Assembly: GCF_015533855.1 (NCBI RefSeq) | Contig: NZ_AP024154.1 | Coordinates: forward strand, 3,726,501-3,790,500 | DNA: 64,000 bases | DNA from: Echinicola sp. 20G | GTDB taxonomy: Bacteria > Bacteroidota > Bacteroidia > Cytophagales > Cyclobacteriaceae | Reading direction: 5' to 3' | Part shown: positions 35,928-43,897 of the stretch, in pieces | How positions within the stretch are numbered: position 1 is the stretch's first letter | Layout of the letters: each line of letters begins with the position of its first letter | Made by a program: the position numbers and the translations under genes | Notes under the pieces: generated by a model | What the model saw: only the letters and a program-made list of their open reading frames with translations | Database searches by the model: none | What the model was told of the DNA's origin: nothing

Positions 35928-38261
35928 ATGAGACTTGTTAAGTTATTTTTCTGTATAAATTTGTTTCTTCACTCAACCCCAAGAATATTGAAGTATCTAT
36001 TGAAATCAGTCTGGTTAATCTTTATCCTTTCTGCCTGTAGCAAACCGGATTCCATTGATTTTTCCATTGTTCCTTTCCCTAATGAATTAGAAGTAAAGGA
36101 GGGGCACTTTACATTAAATGCAAATACTCGGCTATTACTACAAGACCCTGAAGCATTTCCCGCTGAAATAGCATTTTTTCAATCGCTAATGAAAGAGGTC
36201 TTAGGCTCAGAGCTTTCTACAGAAAATGGTGAGACCATTATTGAAGTCCGGAAATCATCAGTGGATTCAAATCCTGAATCTTATCGGTTAGAAGTTCAAT
36301 CTGATAAAATTATTCTGGAGGCTTCCCATGGTCAAGGTATTTTCTATGCAATGACCTCATTGAGACAACTACTTCCAGCTACGGCGGAAAATGAGAGTTT
36401 TTCTTCCCAACTTTTGATCCCAGCTTTGCAAATTAATGATTCTCCAAAATATGAATGGCGAGCGATGCATTTAGATGTATCTAGGCATTTTTTCTCTATA
36501 GATTATCTTCATCGTTATGTAGATTTACTTTCGTTATACAAATTAAATAAACTCCACCTTCACCTTACAGATGACCAGGGATGGAGAATGGAAATCAAAC
36601 AATATCCTGCACTCACAGAGCAAGGTGCTTGGAGAACATTTAATAACCATGACTCTATTTGTATTGATCGTTCAAAAGAAGATGCACGTTATGAGTTAGA
36701 CCCCAAGCATATTAAAATGCAAGGGGAAACACCTCTTTATGGAGGATATTATACTCAAGAAGAATTAAGAGAATTGGTGGACTATGCGCAGTCCAGACAT
36801 GTAGAGATTGTTCCTGAAATAGACATGCCAGGTCATATGATGGCAGCCATTGCACTATACCCCGAACTTTCTTGTGGAGGAACGGCAGGTTGGGGAAGAG
36901 TTTTTTCTACTCCTCTTTGCCCGGTCAATGAGGAGGTATACACTTTTGTAGAAAATATTCTTACAGAAGTGATGGATGTTTTTCCCTCTAGATATATACA
37001 TATTGGAGCAGATGAAGTAGATAAGAGTAAGTGGGAAGAATCCATTGCTTGTCAACAGTTTATGAGAGCTAATGGAATGGAAGATGTAGAAGAGTTGCAA
37101 GGTTATTTTGTAAGCAGGGTCAGTGAGTTTCTTATCCAGAATGGTAGACAGGTTGTGGTTTGGGATGAGGCGATTACAGGTGACCTTGATCCAAGTGTGT
37201 CCGTGATGTACTGGAGAGCTTGGGTGGCTTCCGTACCAGATAGAATTGTCAAGAAGGGAAATGATGTGATCTTGGCCCCTGGTGATCCTTTTTATTTGTC
37301 CAATCCTAAGTCCAAGCTATTTGATATTTATAATAAACAATTATTAGGTTCTAAATTTCCAACAGAGCTCAGGTACAAAATAAAAGGAATGCAGGCATGT
37401 CTTTGGACAGAAACAATTCCTTCTGAAGCACTTGCTGACGCATTGGTTTTTCCTGATGCATTGGCCCTGTCAGAAAGAGCATGGTCGTCCGAAAAAAATC
37501 AAAACTGGGATTCTTTTAAGTCTCGCTTGAAACTTCAGCTTCAAAGACTCAAGAGCATGGGGGTACAAATGGATTATGCGCCTTCCGCTGAGCTTTTGCC
37601 ATTCTTAAATGTGGATCAGGAGTCAAAGCAAATTGGAATTAGGTTTGAGAGTGAAATGAGCGCACCGACTATTTATTATACCACGGATGGAACTACCCCG
37701 ACAATCTATTCTAACTTATACAATGGCGAGTTTTATGTGCGGGAAAGTGCAAATGTAGCTGCTGCTATTTTTGAAGAGGATGAGCTTGTAGAGCCAGTCT
37801 TAAGAAGGCAGGTAGACTATCATAAGGCCATCGGAAAATCAGTAGAATACCTCAAACCTTGGAACACTGCCTATCCAGCTGGTGATGCAGGAAGCTTAAC
37901 TGATGGGTACAGGGGTGGAAATTCTAATAGTGATGGATATTGGCAGGGTTTTACCAATGATGTGGATGTGGTGGTTGACATGGGAGAAGTAGCAGAATTG
38001 AACAGCTTCTCAGCAACTTTTATGCAACTAGTGGGGCCGGGAATCTTTATGCCAGGAGTAGTTGAAGTATCCATTTCATCAGATGGAAAAAATTTCTCGA
38101 AAGTTCTAGAAATACCGAATACAGTTCCAGAGAATAAAAAAGGATTGATCATGGAGAATTTTGCAGGTTCAATGGAAGGCGCAAAAGGCAGATTTATAAA
38201 GGTCATGGCCAAAAACTCTAATCATGGTTTCCTCTTTGTAGATGAATTGGTGATTTATTGA
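35928..38261 (+). CDS. GH20 beta-N-acetylhexosaminidase lipoprotein with C-terminal binding domain
   Basis: 777 residues. The signal ends in lipobox LSAC (Cys37), with an unusually long n-region; a TTG at 35988 would give a normal-length lipoprotein signal and may be the real start. GH20b domain (about 45-170), catalytic barrel (about 175-560) with Asp362-Glu363 in HIGADEVDKSKW and the block HLTDDQGWRMEIKQYP. Then comes a chitobiase C-terminal-type region (YYTTDGTTPTIYS, about 585-600) and an F5/8 (discoidin)-like domain (about 650-777). It releases terminal HexNAc in the periplasm or at the cell surface; the extra domains suggest binding to larger glycans. The sulfatase gene is 109 bp downstream. 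Confidence 0.94.
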   Translation: MRLVKLFFCINLFLHSTPRILKYLLKSVWLIFILSACSKPDSIDFSIVPFPNELEVKEGHFTLNANTRLLLQDPEAFPAEIAFFQSLMKEVLGSELSTENGETIIEVRKSSVDSNPESYRLEVQSDKIILEASHGQGIFYAMTSLRQLLPATAENESFSSQLLIPALQINDSPKYEWRAMHLDVSRHFFSIDYLHRYVDLLSLYKLNKLHLHLTDDQGWRMEIKQYPALTEQGAWRTFNNHDSICIDRSKEDARYELDPKHIKMQGETPLYGGYYTQEELRELVDYAQSRHVEIVPEIDMPGHMMAAIALYPELSCGGTAGWGRVFSTPLCPVNEEVYTFVENILTEVMDVFPSRYIHIGADEVDKSKWEESIACQQFMRANGMEDVEELQGYFVSRVSEFLIQNGRQVVVWDEAITGDLDPSVSVMYWRAWVASVPDRIVKKGNDVILAPGDPFYLSNPKSKLFDIYNKQLLGSKFPTELRYKIKGMQACLWTETIPSEALADALVFPDALALSERAWSSEKNQNWDSFKSRLKLQLQRLKSMGVQMDYAPSAELLPFLNVDQESKQIGIRFESEMSAPTIYYTTDGTTPTIYSNLYNGEFYVRESANVAAAIFEEDELVEPVLRRQVDYHKAIGKSVEYLKPWNTAYPAGDAGSLTDGYRGGNSNSDGYWQGFTNDVDVVVDMGEVAELNSFSATFMQLVGPGIFMPGVVEVSISSDGKNFSKVLEIPNTVPENKKGLIMENFAGSMEGAKGRFIKVMAKNSNHGFLFVDELVIY

Positions 38262-38370
38262 TTTATCTGAGAAAATTTATAGTGTTATGGATTTGGAAAA
38301 CAAGACTTTGATTTAACGTAAAATCAGGTCTTTTGGACAAATTTTACTTTTTTGAATTAACAATCAAATA

Positions 38371-39885
38371 ATGTCATCAAAGGTTATGAAGTATAATAAG
38401 CTGTTATTGGTTTTGTTTCTATTTGTTGTTTTTGGGAACAAATTATGGGCTCAAAAGAAAGGAGGAGAGCAACTCAATATTGTGTTCTTTTTTGTGGATG
38501 ACATGGGCTGGCAGGATACTTCTGTTCCGTTCTATAAGGAGAAAACCACTTTGAACAAGCAATATTACACGCCTAATATGGAGAAGTTGGCGCAGGAAGG
38601 CGTTAAGTTTACCCAAGCTTATGCTGCGGCTTTGTGTTCGCCTTCACGTGTGAGTCTGATGACAGGAATGAATCCTGCCAGACATAAGGTGACCAATTGG
38701 ACATTAATTAAGGATAAGTCCCCTGATCCTATGCATGATGAAATTGAGCCTCCAAAATGGAATGTGAATGGCTTGAGTGCAACTGGAAAAGATAATGCTA
38801 CAGTTTTCCATTCTACTTTAGCGCAAAAGCTTCACTCCGCAGGTTATACCACGATTCATGTGGGAAAGGCCCATTTTGGAGCAAAAGGAACTTCAGGAGA
38901 AAACCCCACCAATTTGGGTTTTGATGTCAATATTGCGGGGCACGCTGCCGGAGGGCCTGGCAGTTATTATGGAAAGTATAACTTTAGTGCGGATTGGAGA
39001 AGCCCTGGAAATCACACTTGGGATGTGCCTGGTTTGGAAAAATACCATGGACAGGATATTTTCCTTACGGAAGTGTTGACGATAGAAGCCAATAAAGCCA
39101 TCGAAAAAGCAGTGGATTTAGGAAAGCCTTTTTACTTGTACATGTCCCACTATGCCATTCATGCGCCTTGGGAAAAAGATGAGAGGTTCTACCAAAAATA
39201 TATCAATGCTGGATTAAGTGAATTTCAGGCTACTTATGCTTCCATGATAGAAGGAATGGATAAATCGTTGGGAGACATTCTCCAGCAACTAAAAAAATTA
39301 GGTATTGAAGAGAATACCATTATTGTTTTTATGTCCGATAATGGAAGTCCTAAACAAACGCCTCAAAACCTTCCCCTGCGTGGACACAAGATAACGCCTT
39401 ATGAAGGAGGAATTAGGGTGCCTATGTTAGTGAAATGGCCTGGAGTCAGTGATTCCAATACGGCGGTTAATGATTATTTGATTGTGGAAGATATTTTTCC
39501 AACCTTCCTTGAAATAGCAGGTCTTTCTGAAAGTGAGATTGGAGAAACAGATGGAAAAAGCTTTGTGCCGCTTATAAAGGGAGAAGCAGAATCGAGGAAG
39601 AGACCTTTATTCTGGCATTTCCCCCATGTTTATGACGAACTACCTTATAGTGTTATCAGAAAAGGAGATTGGAAGCTTATTTATCACCATTTTGATCAAA
39701 GTTTTGAGCTGTTTAACATCACCGAAGATATCAGTGAGCGCAACAATTTATTCGAACAGGAGAAAGGAAAGGCCAAGCTTTTGGCTGCTGAATTAACGGC
39801 ATTTCTCAAGGACAGCGAAGCACAGATGCCCAAGTTTAAAGCAAGTGGTAAAATTGCTCCTTACCCTTCCGAATGCTTTGATTGA
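38371..39885 (+). CDS. Secreted type I sulfatase, Cys-type
   Basis: 504 residues (499 if the ATG at 38386 is used), with a signal peptide ending KLWAQ. Alkaline-phosphatase-like fold: FVDDMGWQD supplies metal-binding Asp residues; the sulfatase signature CSPSR begins at Cys89, the residue converted to formylglycine by a maturase that is not in this window; FMSDNGSPK (about 323-331) supplies further metal ligands. It hydrolyses sulfate esters on a glycan outside the cytoplasm. Its position behind a GH20 suggests a sulfated amino-sugar or host/algal glycan. Subfamily and linkage specificity cannot be read by eye. Confidence 0.94.
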   Translation: MSSKVMKYNKLLLVLFLFVVFGNKLWAQKKGGEQLNIVFFFVDDMGWQDTSVPFYKEKTTLNKQYYTPNMEKLAQEGVKFTQAYAAALCSPSRVSLMTGMNPARHKVTNWTLIKDKSPDPMHDEIEPPKWNVNGLSATGKDNATVFHSTLAQKLHSAGYTTIHVGKAHFGAKGTSGENPTNLGFDVNIAGHAAGGPGSYYGKYNFSADWRSPGNHTWDVPGLEKYHGQDIFLTEVLTIEANKAIEKAVDLGKPFYLYMSHYAIHAPWEKDERFYQKYINAGLSEFQATYASMIEGMDKSLGDILQQLKKLGIEENTIIVFMSDNGSPKQTPQNLPLRGHKITPYEGGIRVPMLVKWPGVSDSNTAVNDYLIVEDIFPTFLEIAGLSESEIGETDGKSFVPLIKGEAESRKRPLFWHFPHVYDELPYSVIRKGDWKLIYHHFDQSFELFNITEDISERNNLFEQEKGKAKLLAAELTAFLKDSEAQMPKFKASGKIAPYPSECFD

Positions 39886-40019
39886 CCTTACAATTTATGA
39901 TTTGATGTGTATTACTGTATCTTTGAGGCATCAGGTCTCCCAATGGCATATGGATGTGGTAAAGGAAATCAGAAACATCAACGGGAAGCTTGCTGATATT
40001 AATTCTAAATATTTGAGAA

Positions 40020-40469
40020 ATGAAAGATAAGAAATCAGTCATCAAGGATGTTTTTGTGGAAGGACCTATCAGTCCAGAAAAAATCGCCAGTTCGATTGCC
40101 AGTCATGGTACCAAAACAAGTATTGGTGGTCATTCTATTTTTTTGGGACAGATAAGGGATGATGAAAAACCAGAAGGAAAAGTAGTTTCTATTGAATATA
40201 CGGCTTATCGGGATATGGCTTTGGAAAAGGCTCGGGAAATAAGGGAGGACATTTTTGAAAAGTATGATTTGTCCTGTATGCATATTTACCATAGTTTGGG
40301 AAATATCAAGGTGGGAGAAATCTGTTTGTTTGTTTTCACCTCTTCTGCCCATAGAAAAGCGGCTATTGAGGCCTGCAATGAGCTGGTAGAAAGAATAAAG
40401 GCTGAGCTGCCCATTTGGGGCAAAGAAATACTGGATAGCGATGCTGAAGTCTGGAAGGTAAATCGGTAA
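40020..40469 (+). CDS. moaE: Molybdopterin synthase catalytic subunit
   Basis: 149 residues, the normal size. MoaE with MoaD converts cyclic pyranopterin monophosphate to molybdopterin. Family blocks are GGHSIFLGQIRDD, SIEYTAYRDMA and the active-site region with Lys127 and Lys135 (RIKAELPIWGKEI), matching the catalytic lysines of E. coli MoaE. No MoaD or other moa gene is in the window. It sits end to end with a molybdenum hydroxylase, the kind of enzyme that needs the cofactor. A shared bidirectional terminator lies between them. Confidence 0.95.
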   Translation: MKDKKSVIKDVFVEGPISPEKIASSIASHGTKTSIGGHSIFLGQIRDDEKPEGKVVSIEYTAYRDMALEKAREIREDIFEKYDLSCMHIYHSLGNIKVGEICLFVFTSSAHRKAAIEACNELVERIKAELPIWGKEILDSDAEVWKVNR

Positions 40470-40489
40470 GTATTGTTGGTATTAAAATA

Positions 40490-40530
40490 AAAAGCGCCCT
40501 TGAACTCCAGTGCTCAAGGGCGCTTTTCTT
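40490..40530. terminator. Bidirectional terminator between moaE and Mo-hydroxylase
   Basis: Arms AAAAGCGCCCTTGA and TCAAGGGCGCTTTT around a 10-base loop, with A and T runs on either side, so it works in both directions for the convergent genes. Confidence 0.9.
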
Positions 40531-40539
40531 TTCAGAACT

Positions 40540-42795
40540 TTAACCTTTTGGCAGAATATTCTGCATAAATGGTTGATCATAAAACCGTTTACCTGTGGCT
40601 TTGTACAATGCATTGGCCACTGCAGCAAAGGTGGGAGGGAACAAGGGCTCTCCCAAACCGGTTGGGTCTATGTCATTCTTAACAAAATGAATGGAGATAT
40701 TTTTAGGTGCTTCCCGCTGCCTGATCATTCTGTATTTGTCAAAATTACTCTTTTCAGGTATCCCATTGTTGAAGGATTGCTCTCCAAATAAGGCGTTGCC
40801 AATACCATCGACTATTCCTCCTTCTCCCATATTGGAAGCGGCATCTGGATTGATCACAATTCCGCAATCTACTGCCGCCACTACATTTGTGATTAATGGT
40901 TCATCATTTTTCATTTCCAAGTCCATGACTTCCGCAACATAAGTATTATGACAGAAGTAGGCCGCAACTCCTCTTTTAGCATTGGTTTGATTAGTGTCCC
41001 AGTTGGCTTTTTCTTTCACTAATTTTAATACACCGGCATATCTTTCTGGATCATAATCATTGTTTTCACCCACCGGGTTGGTTCTTGCCCTTTCCAGCAA
41101 ATCCAAGCGAAACTCAATCGGGTCTTTGCCCATTTCTTCGGCCAGTTCATCTAGGAAAGACTGCTCAGCACTGGCCATAAAGTTGGATCTTGGAGCCCGG
41201 AAAGCACCAATGGTGATGTTGGAAGGAATTTCCCAGCCTTCTGCCAAGTAATTGTCAATGGCTCCCGCAGGAAAACGATTGGGATGGATAGGACTTTCTG
41301 GAATGCCACCTGCTTTGACATGGAAAGCCAAAAGGTTATTCTCCTCATCCAATGCCGCTCTATAAGTCGCCGAATAAGTAGGTCGGTAAATTCCATAAGT
41401 CATGTCATCTTCACGGCTATAAACCATTTTAACTGGTTTTTGAAGTTCCTGGGAAATTACAGCAGCTTCGACCAAATGGTGTCCATAAGCACGCTGGCCA
41501 AAACCTCCACCCATTCTGGCCAAGTTAATTTGGATGCTTTCTTTGGGAAGACCCAATCGGGCAGCCAATGTATTTCGGATCAGTTCAGGTGCCTGAATAG
41601 GGGCAATAAGAATTGCTTTTTCTGCGCTTACATCTGCAAAGCAGTTCACTGGTTCCATGCAATTATGTGCCAAGAATGGAGCAGAATAGCTTCTTTCTAT
41701 AATGCTTGCGGCATTTTTAAAAGCTGATTCCGGATCACCGTCTTTTCTGAGGACATTGGCTTGTTTTTGGCCGTATTCTGCCATTTTTCCTCGGTGTCCT
41801 GAAGAGCTCTCCAGTCCACCGGGAATAGTAACGGTTTGTTTGCCACCTCCCCATCCTTGGATGATAACATCTTTATCTTCGGCATTTACCCACTCCACTT
41901 TGAGCGCCTTTTTCGCATTGAGTACCTCCCATGTGGTGTTGCCTGCAATGACTACTAGTTCTGTGAAAGTGGTGGTGTCGAAAGCATTTCTTTCATAATC
42001 ATCTTTTAAGGTCTTTATGGTAAATACCTTATGGATGCCCGGCATGTCTTTGGCTTTGCTGTCATCAAAAGATTTTACTTTCATGCCAAAAGCAGGAGGG
42101 TGAACCGTCATGGCAACCAGCATCCCTTCTTGCTGATAGTCTAAGGTGAATAAGGGTTGGCCCGTTACTATTTTTAAACCATCCACATTCTTTTGGGATT
42201 TACCAATGATGGTAAAATCATCAATCTCCTTTAAAGGCACTTCCTCAGGAACCTCTAAAGTGGCTGCCAAAGAAGCCACTTCCCCATAGTTAGCTTTTTT
42301 GCCTGAAGCTGCATGCATGAGGAATCCTTCAGCAGTTGTGATTTCATTTTCAGGAACTTCCCAGCTTTGAGCAGCTGCTTTGACCAACATGGCTCTAGCC
42401 GTGGCACCAGCTGTTCTGAGAGGCTGCCAACCTCTTCTGATCCCCTGGCTTCCACCCGTAAACTGGCGATCATAGCGCTCTGGGTAAAAATCGGCTTGCT
42501 CCACAATTACATTTTTCCAATCCACATCCAGTTCGTCCGCCAAAATCATAGGCATGGATGTTTTTACATTGGAACCAAATTCTGGATTGGCAGAGACCAA
42601 AGTCACTACTCCATTTTCACCAATCTTTATATAATTATTCAGCTCAAACCATTCTTTGGGCATTTGGAGGGCTTCTTCTTCCACAGTAGGCTTGCATCCA
42701 GCCAGCCAACTAAAGCTCAGAACCATTCCTCCACCAGCTAATGCAGATACTTTTAGAAATGATCTTCTATTTAGGGTTGTTTTGATAAGAGTCAT
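40540..42795 (-). CDS. Molybdenum hydroxylase large subunit (IorB-like), Tat-exported
   Basis: 751 residues from the ATG at 42795, chosen because it starts a Tat signal (NRRSFLKVSALAGGG, then a hydrophobic core ending in a possible lipobox LAGC); an upstream ATG would overlap the small-subunit gene. The protein is of the xanthine oxidase family with the isoquinoline 1-oxidoreductase beta-type order. Probable catalytic base is Glu716 in GLGEPLFPP; cofactor-binding blocks include GGGFGQRAYGHHLVEAA and GAFRAPRSNF. It would oxidise an aldehyde or N-heterocycle in the periplasm with molybdopterin. The small [2Fe-2S] subunit gene is 11 bp upstream in the same operon. Electron acceptor and substrate unknown. 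Confidence 0.93.
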   Translation of the reverse strand: MTLIKTTLNRRSFLKVSALAGGGMVLSFSWLAGCKPTVEEEALQMPKEWFELNNYIKIGENGVVTLVSANPEFGSNVKTSMPMILADELDVDWKNVIVEQADFYPERYDRQFTGGSQGIRRGWQPLRTAGATARAMLVKAAAQSWEVPENEITTAEGFLMHAASGKKANYGEVASLAATLEVPEEVPLKEIDDFTIIGKSQKNVDGLKIVTGQPLFTLDYQQEGMLVAMTVHPPAFGMKVKSFDDSKAKDMPGIHKVFTIKTLKDDYERNAFDTTTFTELVVIAGNTTWEVLNAKKALKVEWVNAEDKDVIIQGWGGGKQTVTIPGGLESSSGHRGKMAEYGQKQANVLRKDGDPESAFKNAASIIERSYSAPFLAHNCMEPVNCFADVSAEKAILIAPIQAPELIRNTLAARLGLPKESIQINLARMGGGFGQRAYGHHLVEAAVISQELQKPVKMVYSREDDMTYGIYRPTYSATYRAALDEENNLLAFHVKAGGIPESPIHPNRFPAGAIDNYLAEGWEIPSNITIGAFRAPRSNFMASAEQSFLDELAEEMGKDPIEFRLDLLERARTNPVGENNDYDPERYAGVLKLVKEKANWDTNQTNAKRGVAAYFCHNTYVAEVMDLEMKNDEPLITNVVAAVDCGIVINPDAASNMGEGGIVDGIGNALFGEQSFNNGIPEKSNFDKYRMIRQREAPKNISIHFVKNDIDPTGLGEPLFPPTFAAVANALYKATGKRFYDQPFMQNILPKG

Positions 42796-42806
42796 AATAT
42801 GGTGGA

Positions 42807-43265
42807 TTAGACGGTTTGCGAAGCTGTTTTGATGGCGGCTTTGATACGCAGGTAAGTGCCACAGCGGCAAAGGTTACCGTTCATGGCAGATTCTATTTCT
42901 TCATCAGAAGGAGCAGGGTTATTTTTCAGCAGGGCGGCCGCACTCATGATCTGTCCGGCCTGGCAGTAGCCACATTGGGGAACATCATGCGCCAGCCATG
43001 CTTTTTGAACAGCATGATCGCCTTTTTCAGATAAGCCCTCAATGGTCGTTACCTCACTGTCTCCAATGGCAGAAACTGGCATTTGACAGGAACGGATGGC
43101 ATTGCCATCCAGGTGAACCGTACAGGCGCCACATTGGGCAATACCGCAGCCGTATTTTGTCCCAACAAGGTTTAAATGCTCCCTAAGCACCCATAACAAA
43201 GGTGTTTCGGGATCACAGTCTACTTCTTTTTTTGTTCCGTTGATTTTAAAACTAAGTTGTGTCAT
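42807..43265 (-). CDS. Molybdenum hydroxylase [2Fe-2S] small subunit (IorA-like)
   Basis: 152 residues from the ATG at 43265; a start 11 codons earlier is less likely. Two [2Fe-2S] clusters: a plant-type set Cys40, Cys45, Cys48 and Cys60 ([15 protein letters not shown]) and the C-terminal set Cys98, Cys101, Cys133 and Cys135 (CGYCQ; CRCG). It passes electrons from the Mo site in the partner encoded 11 bp downstream. It lacks its own signal, so it presumably folds with the large subunit and is carried across by the Tat system (inference). Confidence 0.94.
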   Translation of the reverse strand: MTQLSFKINGTKKEVDCDPETPLLWVLREHLNLVGTKYGCGIAQCGACTVHLDGNAIRSCQMPVSAIGDSEVTTIEGLSEKGDHAVQKAWLAHDVPQCGYCQAGQIMSAAALLKNNPAPSDEEIESAMNGNLCRCGTYLRIKAAIKTASQTV

Positions 43266-43897
43266 AGTTAAATGAAGTTGAGTTGAGATTTTAATCAAAA
43301 AATGTTGGAGATATTAATATACAAAAAACATGATAAGCTTTTATTTATCAGAAGGTTTTTGTGATAAGAGGTTTCCAGATGATTTTGAACGTATCTATTG
43401 ACCTTAGGAATGTTAAGCCTATTAAGTTCACTTAAATGACCAAGGTAGGGCTACCTTGATTAGGCCGATTTTAAAACCTCAAATAATTATTCTGTTATTG
43501 GCTTCCATTTTTGAAACATTTAAGCAGTTAACTAATTAGGTAAAAGGATATAGCATTTGCTTTTAAATCTTATATCAAAGTGGCTATTGTTGCAAGAAGT
43601 TATTATTTTGAAGATTGTTAATTCCAGTTTTTTAGACTTAAAGTCAAATTTATTTTACCTGAATATCACCAAAGTATTGAATATTGTGAAGAAAGTTTAA
43701 GTAAAGAGAATTTCAAGGAGGAATGAGTTATGGCCTCTGTTTAGTAAATACATTGATCGAACAGGTTTATTTGATAAGGTGATCTATCCTTTTAAGGATT
43801 TGTCATGATCAATTTTATAGTAAATAGAAATTAAATCAAGGTCTGTTGTCCATGGGATTGCAGATCCATCTTTAAACTTTAACCCAAAATAACCGCT
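43266..43897. other. Long divergent regulatory gap with a palindrome
   Basis: 632 bases between the Mo-hydroxylase operon and SusCD pair 2. It contains an 18-bp palindrome at 43441-43458, listed separately. An AAGGAGG one base before an ATG at 43723 opens a 19-codon ORF, but the spacing is too short to be a working ribosome site. No regulator gene is present. Confidence 0.5.
43441..43458. promoter_or_regulatory. 18-bp palindrome, possible operator
   Basis: CAAGGTAG-GG-CTACCTTG, perfect 8-bp arms with a 2-bp centre, 176 bp before the iorA-like start and 440 bp before susC 2. There is no T run, so it is not a terminator. A dimeric regulator site controlling the Mo-hydroxylase operon is plausible. 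Confidence 0.4.

Noticed and set aside
39845..40030. 61-codon plus-strand frame overlapping the sulfatase 3' end and the moaE start.
   Set aside because: It overlaps real genes at both ends, lacks a sensible start and shows no family pattern; the non-overlapping part is only about 130 bases.
43715..43782. AAGGAGG followed by ATG and a 19-codon ORF upstream of susC 2.
   Set aside because: The spacing between the purine tract and the ATG is one base, too short to work, and Bacteroidota rarely depend on such sites.
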